Positions 1 to 7,931 of a stretch of 64,000 bases of DNA are shown piece after piece; the stretch's first letter is position 1; each line of letters starts with the position of its first letter. Below the pieces are notes generated by a model, which made no database searches, was not told the origin of the DNA, and worked only from the letters and a program-made list of their open reading frames with translations. This DNA is from Micromonospora sp. NBC_01796 (GTDB taxonomy: Bacteria > Actinomycetota > Actinomycetes > Mycobacteriales > Micromonosporaceae). The stretch is from positions 6,246,001 to 6,310,000 of the forward strand of contig NZ_CP109078.1 of NCBI RefSeq assembly GCF_035917455.1, read 5' to 3'. The translations under genes were made by a program, and so were the position numbers.

Positions 1-2
1 GC

Positions 3-527
3 GACGAGGAGATCATCGGCCTGGCCGTGGCGGTCCTCATCGGGGGGCGCGAGATCAACTCGATCAGCGCCGGGGTCCGGGCCCTGTTCCAGCACCCGGA
101 GCAGTTGGAGCGGCTGCGCGCCGACCCGGCGCTGATCGGCCCGGCGGTCGAGGAGATCCTGCGCTACACCTCGGTGAGTCCGATGTTCCTGGTGCAGACC
201 GCCGTGCAGGACGTGAGCCTCGCCGGGGTCGACATCTGTGCCCGGGACGCGGTGATGGCCGTGCCGTGGGCGGCGAACCGTGACACCGCCGCGTTCGAGC
301 GGGCCGACGAGTTCGACATCACCCGCCCGGTCAACCCGCATCTCACCTTCGGCCACGGACCGCACTTCTGCCTCGGCGCCGCCCTCGGCCGGCTCGAGGT
401 GGAGATCGCGATCGGCTCGCTGCTCCGCCGGTTCCCGAACCTGGCACCGGCGGTCCCGATCGACGAGATCCCGTGGCGCCCGGAACGGATCAACTGCGGC
501 ATCGCGGAGTTCCCCGTCACCTGGTGA
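3..527 (+). CDS. Cytochrome P450, C-terminal part (5' end off the window)
   Basis: About 174 residues are visible and the reading frame is open to the left edge, so only the I helix to the C-terminus is present. The K-helix ExxR is seen as EEILRY, and the heme-cysteine loop as FGHGPHFCLG, matching FxxGxxxCxG. Both support a heme-thiolate monooxygenase. The I-helix segment reads LIGGREINSIS where bacterial P450s usually have AGxET/ST. The acidic residue is kept but the following oxygen-activating threonine is replaced by isoleucine. It lies beside NRPS/PKS, glycosyltransferase and methyltransferase genes, so a tailoring oxidation of the cluster product is the natural inference. The substrate is unknown. 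Its 3' end overlaps the convergent glycosyltransferase by 11 bp. Confidence 0.9.
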   Translation, partial: DEEIIGLAVAVLIGGREINSISAGVRALFQHPEQLERLRADPALIGPAVEEILRYTSVSPMFLVQTAVQDVSLAGVDICARDAVMAVPWAANRDTAAFERADEFDITRPVNPHLTFGHGPHFCLGAALGRLEVEIAIGSLLRRFPNLAPAVPIDEIPWRPERINCGIAEFPVTW

Positions 528-1695
528 ACGAGCCGGTCAACACCGTCTCGACCGCCTCGGCGGCGCGGACCGCGCCGTCACCCGCCGGTGGTGGCGGTGC
601 CGGCGGGCGCTCCAGGACCGCCCGGACCTCCTCCACCACCGCCGAGGGCGTCCACCGTCCGTGCGCCAGCGCCCGTCCGAGACCCGACGCCGCGAGCCGG
701 GCGGCGTTGTCCGGTCGGTCCATCCCGTCGGCCAGCAACACCTGGGGGGTACGGGCGGCCAGCGCCCGCGCGACCGTACCGATCCCGCCATGGTGGACCA
801 CCGCGGCGACCCGCGACACCAGCGCCCGGAACGGCAGGTGGGGGAACCAGTGCGTACCGGGCGGGAGCACCTCGGGCACCAGGTCCCGGTGGCGCACCAC
901 GAGCAGCGCCGGGCGGCGCAACCGGGCCAGCGCCGCCGTCGCGCACCGGTAGAAGTCCGGCTGCAACAGCCGGCCGGTGCCGCCGGTCACCAGCAGCGGT
1001 GGGACATCGGCCCGCAGCAGCTCCTCCGCCTGCGGCGGCAGCCGTACCGGCTGGTCGTCGTCGCCGAGGACGAACCCGGTCAGGAGTGTCCCCGGCGGTG
1101 CGGGATCCCCCGCCCGGTCGAACCAGTCCGGCCACAGTCCGATGTAGGCGTCGGCCGACCACATCCAGGCCGTCCAGTCCCGCACCGGCACCAGGCCGTG
1201 TACGGCACGCGCCGCGTCGATCCGGTCGGCGAGCACCTGTTCGTACAGCCAGGCGACGCCGGGAACCTTCATCAGCTGGAACGGCGACTGGGCCAGGCAG
1301 ACGACCGGAGCACCGGTCACCTCCCCGGCGACGAGCACCGAGTGCGCGGTCAGGGGCGCACCGACGAGCACCGTGTCGCCCGGCCGGTGCCGCCGGATCA
1401 GCTCCGCGCACTCGAACCGGAGCTGATCGGCCAGGCCGGTACGGTCGAAGTGCTCGCGGAAGTCGTTGATGTCCTGCGAGTGCTGCTGTACGGCGGCGTC
1501 GGCGAGGTGCGCCTCGTACTGCGCGAGGGTGTCCACGGCGACGAACAGCGCTCCGGCCGCCCGTACCGCGTTCCGGTAGTACGCGTGGGTCAGGATCGTC
1601 ACGTCGTGACCGCGGGCGAGGAGTTGCCGCCCGACGGCGACGAAGGGCAGCACGTCACCGTCGGTGCCGTGCACCACCATCAGCACCAGTGCCAC
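517..1695 (-). CDS. GT1-family (macrolide/UGT-like) glycosyltransferase
   Basis: The protein is 392 residues, the usual size of actinobacterial GT-B natural-product glycosyltransferases. The N-terminus carries the acceptor-domain signature HGTDGDVLPFVAVGRQL. The C-terminal donor domain has VVHHGGIGT followed by a conserved proline/glutamine-rich loop and DRPDNAARL, the nucleotide-sugar binding region. It should transfer an activated sugar onto the product of the adjacent assembly line. The annotated GTG lacks a strong Shine-Dalgarno, and the in-frame ATG five codons later (about 1680) is equally plausible. It is transcribed away from the divergent methyltransferase, and its 3' end overlaps the convergent P450 stop. 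No deoxysugar biosynthesis genes are in view, so the donor may be a common hexose or its genes may lie to the left. Confidence 0.88.
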   Translation of the reverse strand: MALVLMVVHGTDGDVLPFVAVGRQLLARGHDVTILTHAYYRNAVRAAGALFVAVDTLAQYEAHLADAAVQQHSQDINDFREHFDRTGLADQLRFECAELIRRHRPGDTVLVGAPLTAHSVLVAGEVTGAPVVCLAQSPFQLMKVPGVAWLYEQVLADRIDAARAVHGLVPVRDWTAWMWSADAYIGLWPDWFDRAGDPAPPGTLLTGFVLGDDDQPVRLPPQAEELLRADVPPLLVTGGTGRLLQPDFYRCATAALARLRRPALLVVRHRDLVPEVLPPGTHWFPHLPFRALVSRVAAVVHHGGIGTVARALAARTPQVLLADGMDRPDNAARLAASGLGRALAHGRWTPSAVVEEVRAVLERPPAPPPPAGDGAVRAAEAVETVLTGSFTR

Positions 1696-1769
1696 GACCG
1701 TCGCCGCCGCTCAGTATCTGCCGACGGAATTGGTGCCAGCAAACGACATTCCCGCCTCCGGTCCATGGC

Positions 1770-1802
1770 AACGGCACGACGGATTCTCCGCGTCGTGCCG
1801 TT
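1770..1802. repeat. 12-bp perfect inverted repeat in divergent promoter region
   Basis: AACGGCACGACG (1770-1781) is followed after 9 nt by its exact reverse complement (1791-1802). It sits 75 bp upstream of the glycosyltransferase start and about 150 bp upstream of the methyltransferase start. It could form a transcript hairpin (attenuator or terminator) or be an operator. The sequence does not decide between these. Confidence 0.6.
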
Positions 1803-1851
1803 CCGGGAGTATTGCAGAACCGTGCCGGTGCACCAAGAGCTCGAACGAGAA

Positions 1852-1881
1852 CCGTCAATGGTGGCGATGATATTGACGGCA
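1852..1881. promoter_or_regulatory. Inverted CCGTCAAT/ATTGACGG pair, candidate operator
   Basis: CCGTCAAT (1852-1859) and ATTGACGG (1872-1879) form a perfect 8-bp inverted repeat separated by 12 bp. Read on the minus strand, the right half belongs to TGCCGTCAATATCATC (1866-1881). That 16-mer recurs with one mismatch at 7495-7510, upstream of the minus-strand NRPS. This suggests a binding site for a cluster regulator that is not in the window. Confidence 0.5.
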
Positions 1882-1954
1882 ACCTCGCGACGCTGACAGC
1901 ATCACCCACGTAGATCCACCGACACCGCCGGCTCTCCCGAGGAGGTCGCTGCCC

Positions 1955-3364
1955 GTGGCCATCACTGTGTGCCTGCAGTACGACGACGTCGAGCATGCCA
2001 CCGGCTGGCTGCATCGGGTGTTCGGGGCGACCCAGCTGGGTTGGCACGAGACCGACGGGCGGGTGAGCGAGACCGAGCTCGAACTCGACGGCACCCCGCT
2101 GCTGCTGCGCCGCACCAGCGCCGGGGACGCCGTCGCACCGCCGGTGCAGGTGCCGCTGCTCGTCACGGTGGAGGCGCTCGACCCGGCGTACCGGCGGGTG
2201 CTTGCGGAGGGCTCGGCCGTGACCGGGGCACCGGAGACCGACCGCGACGGACGCCGCGCCTTCACCACCACCGACCCGCAGGGGTACCGGTGGACGGTGA
2301 CCGAGGCGGTGGTGACGGATGTCGACGCGGACCGCCAGCTCGGCGCGCTGACCGACCTGTGTACGCCGTACGCGGTGCGGGTCCTCGCGACCCTGCGCGT
2401 GCCCGACCACCTCGACGCCGGCCTCACCGCCCTCGAACCGCTCGCCTCGGCGTGCGGCGCGGACCCCGACGCCCTGGGCCGGCTGCTGCGGTACCTGGCC
2501 CACCGGGGCGTGGTGTCCGAGCCGGAGCCGGACGTGTTCGCGCTGACCGACGTCGGGCGACTGCTCTGCGACCGGGGCGCCGCCGGCCAGCGGGACTGGC
2601 TCGACCTCGACGGTCTCGGCGCCCGGATGGACCTCGCCTACCGTGGGCTGCTGCACTCGGTGCGCACCGGGACCGCCGGCTACGAACAGGTCCACGGCCG
2701 CACCTTCTGGGCCGACCTGGACGCCGAGCCCGCCCTCCGGGCCTACTTCGACGCGCTCATGATGAGCCAGCAGCACGTGACCGCACCCCAGGTCGCGGAG
2801 CTCTACGACTGGTCCGGCGCGGCACACGTGGTGGACGTCGGTGGTGGCAGCGGCGCGCTCCTGGCCGAGCTGCTGCACCGGCACCCGCACCTGCGCGGCA
2901 CGTTCGTCGACCGGCCGATCGCCGCCGAGGCCGCCGCCCGACGCTTCGCCGCCGAGGGCCTGGCCGACCGGGTGACCATCGTCGCCGGGGACTTCTTCAG
3001 CCCGCTGCCCGGCGGCGCCGACGTCTACGTCGTCTCCCGCGCCCTCACCGACTGGAACGACCGGGACGCCAGCACGATCCTGCGCCGGTGCGCCGACGCG
3101 GCCGGCGACGACGGCCGGGTGCTGGTGGTCGAGGTGCTGCCGACCGAGCCGTACGTCCCGTACCGGTCCCCGTTCGACCTGCAGATGCTCGCCGTCGTCG
3201 GTGGACGCGAACGCGGGCTTCCGGACTTCCGCGACATCGCCTCGGCCGTCGACCTCGACCTGACCACCGTGCTGCACGGCCGCGCGGGGCTGACCCTGAT
3301 GGAGTACGTCGCCGCCCGCAGCACCGAGCCGGCCACCGTAGGGGACGGTACGCGAGTCTCCTGA
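1955..3364 (+). CDS. VOC/glyoxalase-like domain fused to an O-methyltransferase
   Basis: The GTG start is preceded by GAGGAGG at 1939-1945. Residues about 1-112 form a vicinal-oxygen-chelate (glyoxalase/bleomycin-resistance) fold, with a typical TTDPQGYRWTVTE ending. Residues about 115-460 are a Methyltransf_2-type SAM enzyme with an N-terminal winged dimerisation region and the SAM loop VVDVGGGSGALL. Where plant-like O-methyltransferases have the catalytic His of LHDW, this protein has RALTDWND, so the general-base histidine is missing. Anthracycline DnrK/RdmB relatives also lack it and work by proximity or have changed chemistry. It is probably a tailoring enzyme of the cluster. The role of the VOC domain (binding or resistance, or a ring/oxygenation step) is not readable from sequence. 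Confidence 0.85.
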   Translation: MAITVCLQYDDVEHATGWLHRVFGATQLGWHETDGRVSETELELDGTPLLLRRTSAGDAVAPPVQVPLLVTVEALDPAYRRVLAEGSAVTGAPETDRDGRRAFTTTDPQGYRWTVTEAVVTDVDADRQLGALTDLCTPYAVRVLATLRVPDHLDAGLTALEPLASACGADPDALGRLLRYLAHRGVVSEPEPDVFALTDVGRLLCDRGAAGQRDWLDLDGLGARMDLAYRGLLHSVRTGTAGYEQVHGRTFWADLDAEPALRAYFDALMMSQQHVTAPQVAELYDWSGAAHVVDVGGGSGALLAELLHRHPHLRGTFVDRPIAAEAAARRFAAEGLADRVTIVAGDFFSPLPGGADVYVVSRALTDWNDRDASTILRRCADAAGDDGRVLVVEVLPTEPYVPYRSPFDLQMLAVVGGRERGLPDFRDIASAVDLDLTTVLHGRAGLTLMEYVAARSTEPATVGDGTRVS

Positions 3365-3400
3365 CCGTCCCCTCCCGCGCCGCTGCCGGTGCCGCCCCGC

Positions 3401-6400
3401 TCAGCGGTGTGCGGGAACCGGCAGTGCGCGGCGGTGGTCGGCGAGCAGCGGCCCGATCAGCGCCACCGCGTCGGGGCGCATCATGTGTTCGTGCCGGCAG
3501 TCCAACTGGAGTTCGGTGATCCGGCCCCGTACCCGGGGGCGCCACTCGTCGACCGTCTGCAGGTTGATCGGCCGGCTCTGCATCGCGGTGAAGAACAGCA
3601 GGTCACCGTCGAAGTCCTCGGGCCGGTACGCCCTGGCCGCCCGCATGTTGTGCAGCGCCACCCGGAGCAGCCCGGCGATGCGGTCGTGGCTCCAGTCGGC
3701 CAGTGCGCCGGGGTGCCGCCGGATCACGTCGACCACGTCGGGTTCGGCCAGGGACTGCCCGTCGAGGATCGCCGGGTCGTAGCCGAAGTCGGAGAGCACC
3801 ACGTTGAGCAGCACCCGCCGGTGCTCGACGCTGTGCAGCACCGGATCGCTCGGGTAGGCGTCCAGCAGCGCCAGCAGCGGCACGGCGCGTCCCCGGCGGC
3901 GCAGTTCGACGGCGGTCGCCCAGGCGAGCAGCCCGCCCAGTGACCAGCCGAGCAGGTGGCACGGCCCGTCCGGGTGCACGGCGGCGATCTCGTCGGCGAA
4001 ACCCGCGGCCATCTCCTGCAGGGTCGGCTGCCGGTCGGCGGCCACGGTGGCGTCGACCGCCAGGTCGGGCGACTGGAGCCCGTAGACCGGGTGGCCGGGG
4101 TCGATGTGCCGCAGGAGCACCGAGTAGCACCAGCTCAGGCCGGTGACCGGGGGCAGGCAGAACAGCGGCACACCGTCACCCCCGGTACGCAAAGGCAGCA
4201 CGACGTCGAGCGCGGTCGGTCTGCCGCCCGCCCGGTCGGCCGCCGCCGGTGCGGTCGTCGTGGTGTCGAGGTACGCGGCCAGCCCGGCGACGGTGGGGTG
4301 CTCGAAGACCGTCCTCAGGTCGAGGTCCACCCCGACCACCGTACGCAGCCGCTTCGCGAGCCGGGCCGCGCTCAGGGAGTGTCCACCGAGGTCGAAGAAG
4401 TTGTCGTCGACCCCCACCAGCGGAAGGTCGAGCGCCTCGGCGAACAGCCCGCAGAGGACCACCTCCCGATCGGTGCGCGGGGTCCGCCCGGTCATCGTCG
4501 GGGTCGGGTCCGGTGCCGGCAGCGCGGCCCGGTCCAGCTTCCCGTTGGAGGTCAACGGCAGCTCGGCCAGGACCTGGATCGTGGCCGGGACCATCGGTCC
4601 GGGAAGCCGGGCGGCCAGGTGGGTCCGCAGCGCCTCGGGGTCCGGTGCCGTACCCGACGGGGTGGGGACCACGTACCCGGCCAGCCGGGGTTCCGCGCCC
4701 GAGGTGTACGCGACGACCGCGGCCTGCGACACCTGTGGGTGCGTCGCCAGGCACGCCTCGATCTCGCCGGGCTCGATCCGGTGACCGCGTACCTTCAACT
4801 GGGTGTCGGTCCGTCCGACGAAGGCGAGCGTGCCGTCGGCCAGGTGCCGTACCCGGTCGCCGGTGCGGTACATCCGGCTGGCCGGTGGGCCGAACGGGTC
4901 GGGCAGGAACCGCTCGGCGGTCAGCGCGGGCCGGTGCAGGTAACCGCGGGCCACCTGCACACCGGCCAGGTACAGCTCGCCCTGCACCCCGACCGGCACC
5001 GGGCGTCCGTCCGGGTCGAGCACGTAGCAGCGGGTGTTGCGCAGCGGGCGGCCGATCGGCACCCCGTACACCGGGTCGTACGGCTCGGCGCAGTTGTGGT
5101 CGGTGACGGCGACGGTCGCCTCGACCGGCCCGTACAGGTTGTGCAGCCCCGGCCCGAGTACGGCGTTGTACCGGTCGGCGAGGTCGGCGGGAAGGACCTC
5201 GCCGATGCACAGGGTCAGGCGCAGCGAGTCGCAGGCGCCGGTGCTCGGCTCGTCGAGGAACTCGCGCAGCATCGACGGTACGAACCCGGTGACGGTGATC
5301 CGCTCGGCCCGTACGACCTCGGCCAGGTACCGGGGGTCCCGGTGCCCGTCGGGGCGGGCGAGCACCGAGGTCGCCCCGGCCAGCAGTGGGGAGAAGTACT
5401 CCCACACCGACACGTCGAACGTCGCCGGTGTTTTCACCAGCACCCGGTCGGCGGGGCCGAATCCGAAGTGGTCCCGGGTCCAGAGCAGGTGGTTGACCAG
5501 CGCCCGGTGTTCCACCAGCACACCCTTGGGGCGGCCGGTGGAGCCCGAGGTGTACAGCACGTACACCGGGTCGTCGGTGCGCAACGGTCGGCGTCGGTCG
5601 GCGTCGGTCGGGTTGTCGGCGGGCCGGCGGTCCACGGCCCCGGCGGTGGCCGGGTCGTCCAGCACCAGCGGGCGGGGCCCCGCGTCCGGCAGGCCGGTCA
5701 GGGACTCCCGGTCGGCGAGCAGCGCGGCGGGCTCGGCGTCCCGCAGCACGAAGGCGACCCGGTCGGGCGGGTACGAGCCGTCCAGCGGCAGGTACGCCCC
5801 GCCCGCCTTGAGTACGGCCAGCAACGCCACCACCTGTGCCGTACCGCGCGGGAGCGCCACCACGACGAGGTCGCCGGGCCCGACGCCCCGGCCGATCAGC
5901 TCGTGGGCGAGCCGGTTCGCCCGGGTGTGCAGTTGCCGGTAGGTGAGCGTGTCGTCCCCGGCGGTCGTGGCTCCGACGAGTGCCACCGTGTCCGGGGTGG
6001 CGGCGGCCTGCCGTTCCAGCAGCGTGACGAGCGTGCTGTCGCCCACCTCCCGGACGGCGCCCTGCCACTGCCGCAGCACCGTACGCCGTTCCCGCTCGTC
6101 GAGCAGGTCGACGGCACCGACCGTGGTGCCGGGCCGCTCGGCCAGTTCAAGCAGGAGCCGGACGAAACGGTGGTGGTGGGCGGTGACGTCGTCCTCGGTG
6201 TACAGGGTGGGGTTGGCGGCCACGTCGATCCGGACCCGCCCCCGGCGTTCGTCACCGTGCGCGTCGCCGTAGACGTCGAAGGAGATGTCCTCGATCGGCC
6301 CGGACTCCAGCACGTGCGCCACCGTCACGTGCCCGGCGACCGGTGCCTGGTAACCGAACGGCATCACGTTGACCGACGGGCCGAACGGTCGGTGGCCCTC

Positions 6401-7435
6401 GCCGCGCAGGCCGAGGTCGGCCCGCAGGTCCTCGAGGCGGTAGCGCTGGTGGCGCAGCACCTGGCGTACCTCACGCGAGGCCGCCGCCAGGACGTCGGCG
6501 AAGGACATCGCCGGCCGTACCTCCAGGCGCAGCGGCAGGACCGTCATCATCATTCCGGGTGTCGCCTTGGCCAGCCGTCCCCACCGGCCGGTGACCGGGA
6601 AGCCGAGCACGACGTCGGTGGCGCCGGTCATCCGGTGTACGTACACGGCGGCGGTCGCCACGATCGTGTCGGCCCAGGCGCTTCTGGCGACGGCGGAGCG
6701 CAGCCGTTCGACATCGGCGGTGGGCAGGTCGATCCGACGGCGCAGCACGTGGTGCGCGGCGCGGGCCGGGCGGCTGGACCGGCTGGAGAGGCTGAGCACC
6801 TCCGGCCGGTCCGCGAAGCGCTCCAGCCAGAACGTGCGGTCGTCGGCGAACCGGGCCGAGTCGCGGTAGGCGTTGTCGTCCTGGCGGACCCTGGGCAGCG
6901 ATCCGATCGTCGCCGGTGGCACCGACAGTCCGTCGGTCCACGCCTCGTACAGCTCCGCCAGGCGCCCGGCGATCAGCGCGAACGCGTAGGCGTCCAGCAC
7001 GACGTGATGGAAGCGCAGGTAGAACAGGTGCAGTCGGGGTGAGACGGTCAGCAGGGCGCTACCCACCAGGTCGTCGGTGAACAGGCCCACCGGCCGGGCG
7101 AGGTCGGCCCGCATCCATCGCTGCGCCGCTTCGGCCGGATCCGGTTCGTCGCCGAGGTCCAGCACGGTGAGCGGCCGTGGCGGCTCGGCCGCGATGCGCT
7201 GCACCGGCTCGCCACCGTCCTCGTCGAACCGGAGCCTGGCCGCCTCGGTCTCGGCCAGGGCCCGGTGGGCCGCCTCGGCCAGGGCGGCGACGTCGACCGG
7301 CCCGTGGATCTCCAGGTAGCCGCCGATGTTGAAGGCCGGGTTGTCCGGGTCGAGTTGCTGGGCGAACCAGACGCCGGACTGTGCGGTCGACAGCGGTTGA
7401 TAGGGATCGGTCACGGCACTCCAGCCTGTCGTCAT
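3401..7435 (-). CDS. Single-module NRPS, C-A-T-TE
   Basis: The chosen ATG gives 1344 residues. An in-frame GTG at 7414 (VTDPYQPLST) with a GGAG just upstream is also possible. Domains in order are condensation (about 5-445, active site HHVVLDA), adenylation (about 470-965, TSGSTGRPKG, YRTGD, NGKLDR), thiolation (LGGHSL, Ser near 1019) and a type I thioesterase (GWSLGG near 1164, Asp in LLDAYPSD, His near RHEHMM). The final Gly of the HHxxxDG motif is Ala. By-eye pocket residues are D-V-W-G-L-I-L-V-A-K. The scaffold resembles serine-activating EntF-type domains, but the three side-chain-contacting positions differ, so the substrate is uncertain. The TE makes this the likely release module of the line. 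It is convergent with the methyltransferase gene (36-bp gap) and divergent from the exporter/megasynthase operon. Confidence 0.93.
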   Translation of the reverse strand: MTTGWSAVTDPYQPLSTAQSGVWFAQQLDPDNPAFNIGGYLEIHGPVDVAALAEAAHRALAETEAARLRFDEDGGEPVQRIAAEPPRPLTVLDLGDEPDPAEAAQRWMRADLARPVGLFTDDLVGSALLTVSPRLHLFYLRFHHVVLDAYAFALIAGRLAELYEAWTDGLSVPPATIGSLPRVRQDDNAYRDSARFADDRTFWLERFADRPEVLSLSSRSSRPARAAHHVLRRRIDLPTADVERLRSAVARSAWADTIVATAAVYVHRMTGATDVVLGFPVTGRWGRLAKATPGMMMTVLPLRLEVRPAMSFADVLAAASREVRQVLRHQRYRLEDLRADLGLRGEGHRPFGPSVNVMPFGYQAPVAGHVTVAHVLESGPIEDISFDVYGDAHGDERRGRVRIDVAANPTLYTEDDVTAHHHRFVRLLLELAERPGTTVGAVDLLDERERRTVLRQWQGAVREVGDSTLVTLLERQAAATPDTVALVGATTAGDDTLTYRQLHTRANRLAHELIGRGVGPGDLVVVALPRGTAQVVALLAVLKAGGAYLPLDGSYPPDRVAFVLRDAEPAALLADRESLTGLPDAGPRPLVLDDPATAGAVDRRPADNPTDADRRRPLRTDDPVYVLYTSGSTGRPKGVLVEHRALVNHLLWTRDHFGFGPADRVLVKTPATFDVSVWEYFSPLLAGATSVLARPDGHRDPRYLAEVVRAERITVTGFVPSMLREFLDEPSTGACDSLRLTLCIGEVLPADLADRYNAVLGPGLHNLYGPVEATVAVTDHNCAEPYDPVYGVPIGRPLRNTRCYVLDPDGRPVPVGVQGELYLAGVQVARGYLHRPALTAERFLPDPFGPPASRMYRTGDRVRHLADGTLAFVGRTDTQLKVRGHRIEPGEIEACLATHPQVSQAAVVAYTSGAEPRLAGYVVPTPSGTAPDPEALRTHLAARLPGPMVPATIQVLAELPLTSNGKLDRAALPAPDPTPTMTGRTPRTDREVVLCGLFAEALDLPLVGVDDNFFDLGGHSLSAARLAKRLRTVVGVDLDLRTVFEHPTVAGLAAYLDTTTTAPAAADRAGGRPTALDVVLPLRTGGDGVPLFCLPPVTGLSWCYSVLLRHIDPGHPVYGLQSPDLAVDATVAADRQPTLQEMAAGFADEIAAVHPDGPCHLLGWSLGGLLAWATAVELRRRGRAVPLLALLDAYPSDPVLHSVEHRRVLLNVVLSDFGYDPAILDGQSLAEPDVVDVIRRHPGALADWSHDRIAGLLRVALHNMRAARAYRPEDFDGDLLFFTAMQSRPINLQTVDEWRPRVRGRITELQLDCRHEHMMRPDAVALIGPLLADHRRALPVPAHR

Positions 7436-7494
7436 GCACGGCGTACCGGCACCCGGTGACAATGACCCGACGGCAATCCCGGCATCGCCATTCA

Positions 7495-7510
7495 GACGAT
7501 ATTGACGGCA
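7495..7510 (-). promoter_or_regulatory. Second copy of the shared TGCCGTCAATAT motif
   Basis: On the minus strand this reads TGCCGTCAATATCGTC, 15 of 16 identical to the copy at 1866-1881. Each copy lies upstream of a minus-strand gene: about 60 bp before the NRPS and about 170 bp before the glycosyltransferase. The inverted partner seen at the first site is not intact here. Confidence 0.5.
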
Positions 7511-7763
7511 CGGTCCGGTCGCGTCAACCCGTCATCGCAGCGACTCGGTTCCGAAATGAACGCGGAACGCGTCGCGGTCCGTAATGACCGGGACCAATTG
7601 GCGTCGGTGCCCGGAAGGTACGGAATTGTGTGATGTCCGCAGCGGTGCCGGACGGGGCCACGGGACACGCGGGCCCGTCGACATCGTGATCGAGGCGTCA
7701 GGTCTGGGCAAATTACGGAGCGTCCAGGCCAAACACCCACCGGATGACTCTCCGAAGTGGACC

Positions 7764-7792
7764 TTGTCAACCTTCGGGCGGTCCCATACTCT
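7764..7792 (+). promoter_or_regulatory. Probable promoter of the exporter-megasynthase operon
   Basis: TTGTCA (7764-7769) and TACTCT (7787-7792) are separated by exactly 17 bp and face the MFS/PKS-NRPS operon. Initiation about 7 bp downstream would leave a leader of roughly 130 nt before the GTG at 7932. Confidence 0.5.
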
Positions 7793-7931
7793 GACTCGCG
7801 GAAGTCGCCTATCAAATGCGCGCCAACAGCGTCCGCCGGTCCTGGGGGCACAATTTGCCGTACAATTCCTCCCCTGCTGATCGCGTCAAACGCCTGACGT
7901 CGACAACAATTAACGCTCCCCTTTTCTGCCC

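Larger units (their letters stand above)
7436..7931. other. Divergent intergenic region between the NRPS and the exporter operon
   Basis: These about 500 bp hold no convincing gene. Short open frames here lack ribosome sites and family features. The region is visibly less GC-rich than its flanks and carries two annotated elements: the shared 16-bp motif near the NRPS start and a good sigma-70-type promoter facing the exporter operon. It is the most likely control point of the cluster. Confidence 0.7.

Noticed and set aside
280-1896. Long plus-strand open frame opposite the glycosyltransferase
   Set aside because: Its translation is Arg/Pro-rich with no family pattern. It is the high-GC antisense shadow of the glycosyltransferase and P450 genes.
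3956-7042. 1028-codon plus-strand frame opposite the NRPS
   Set aside because: Val/Gly/Arg/His-rich shadow translation with no motifs. The minus-strand NRPS has complete domain signatures over the same bases.
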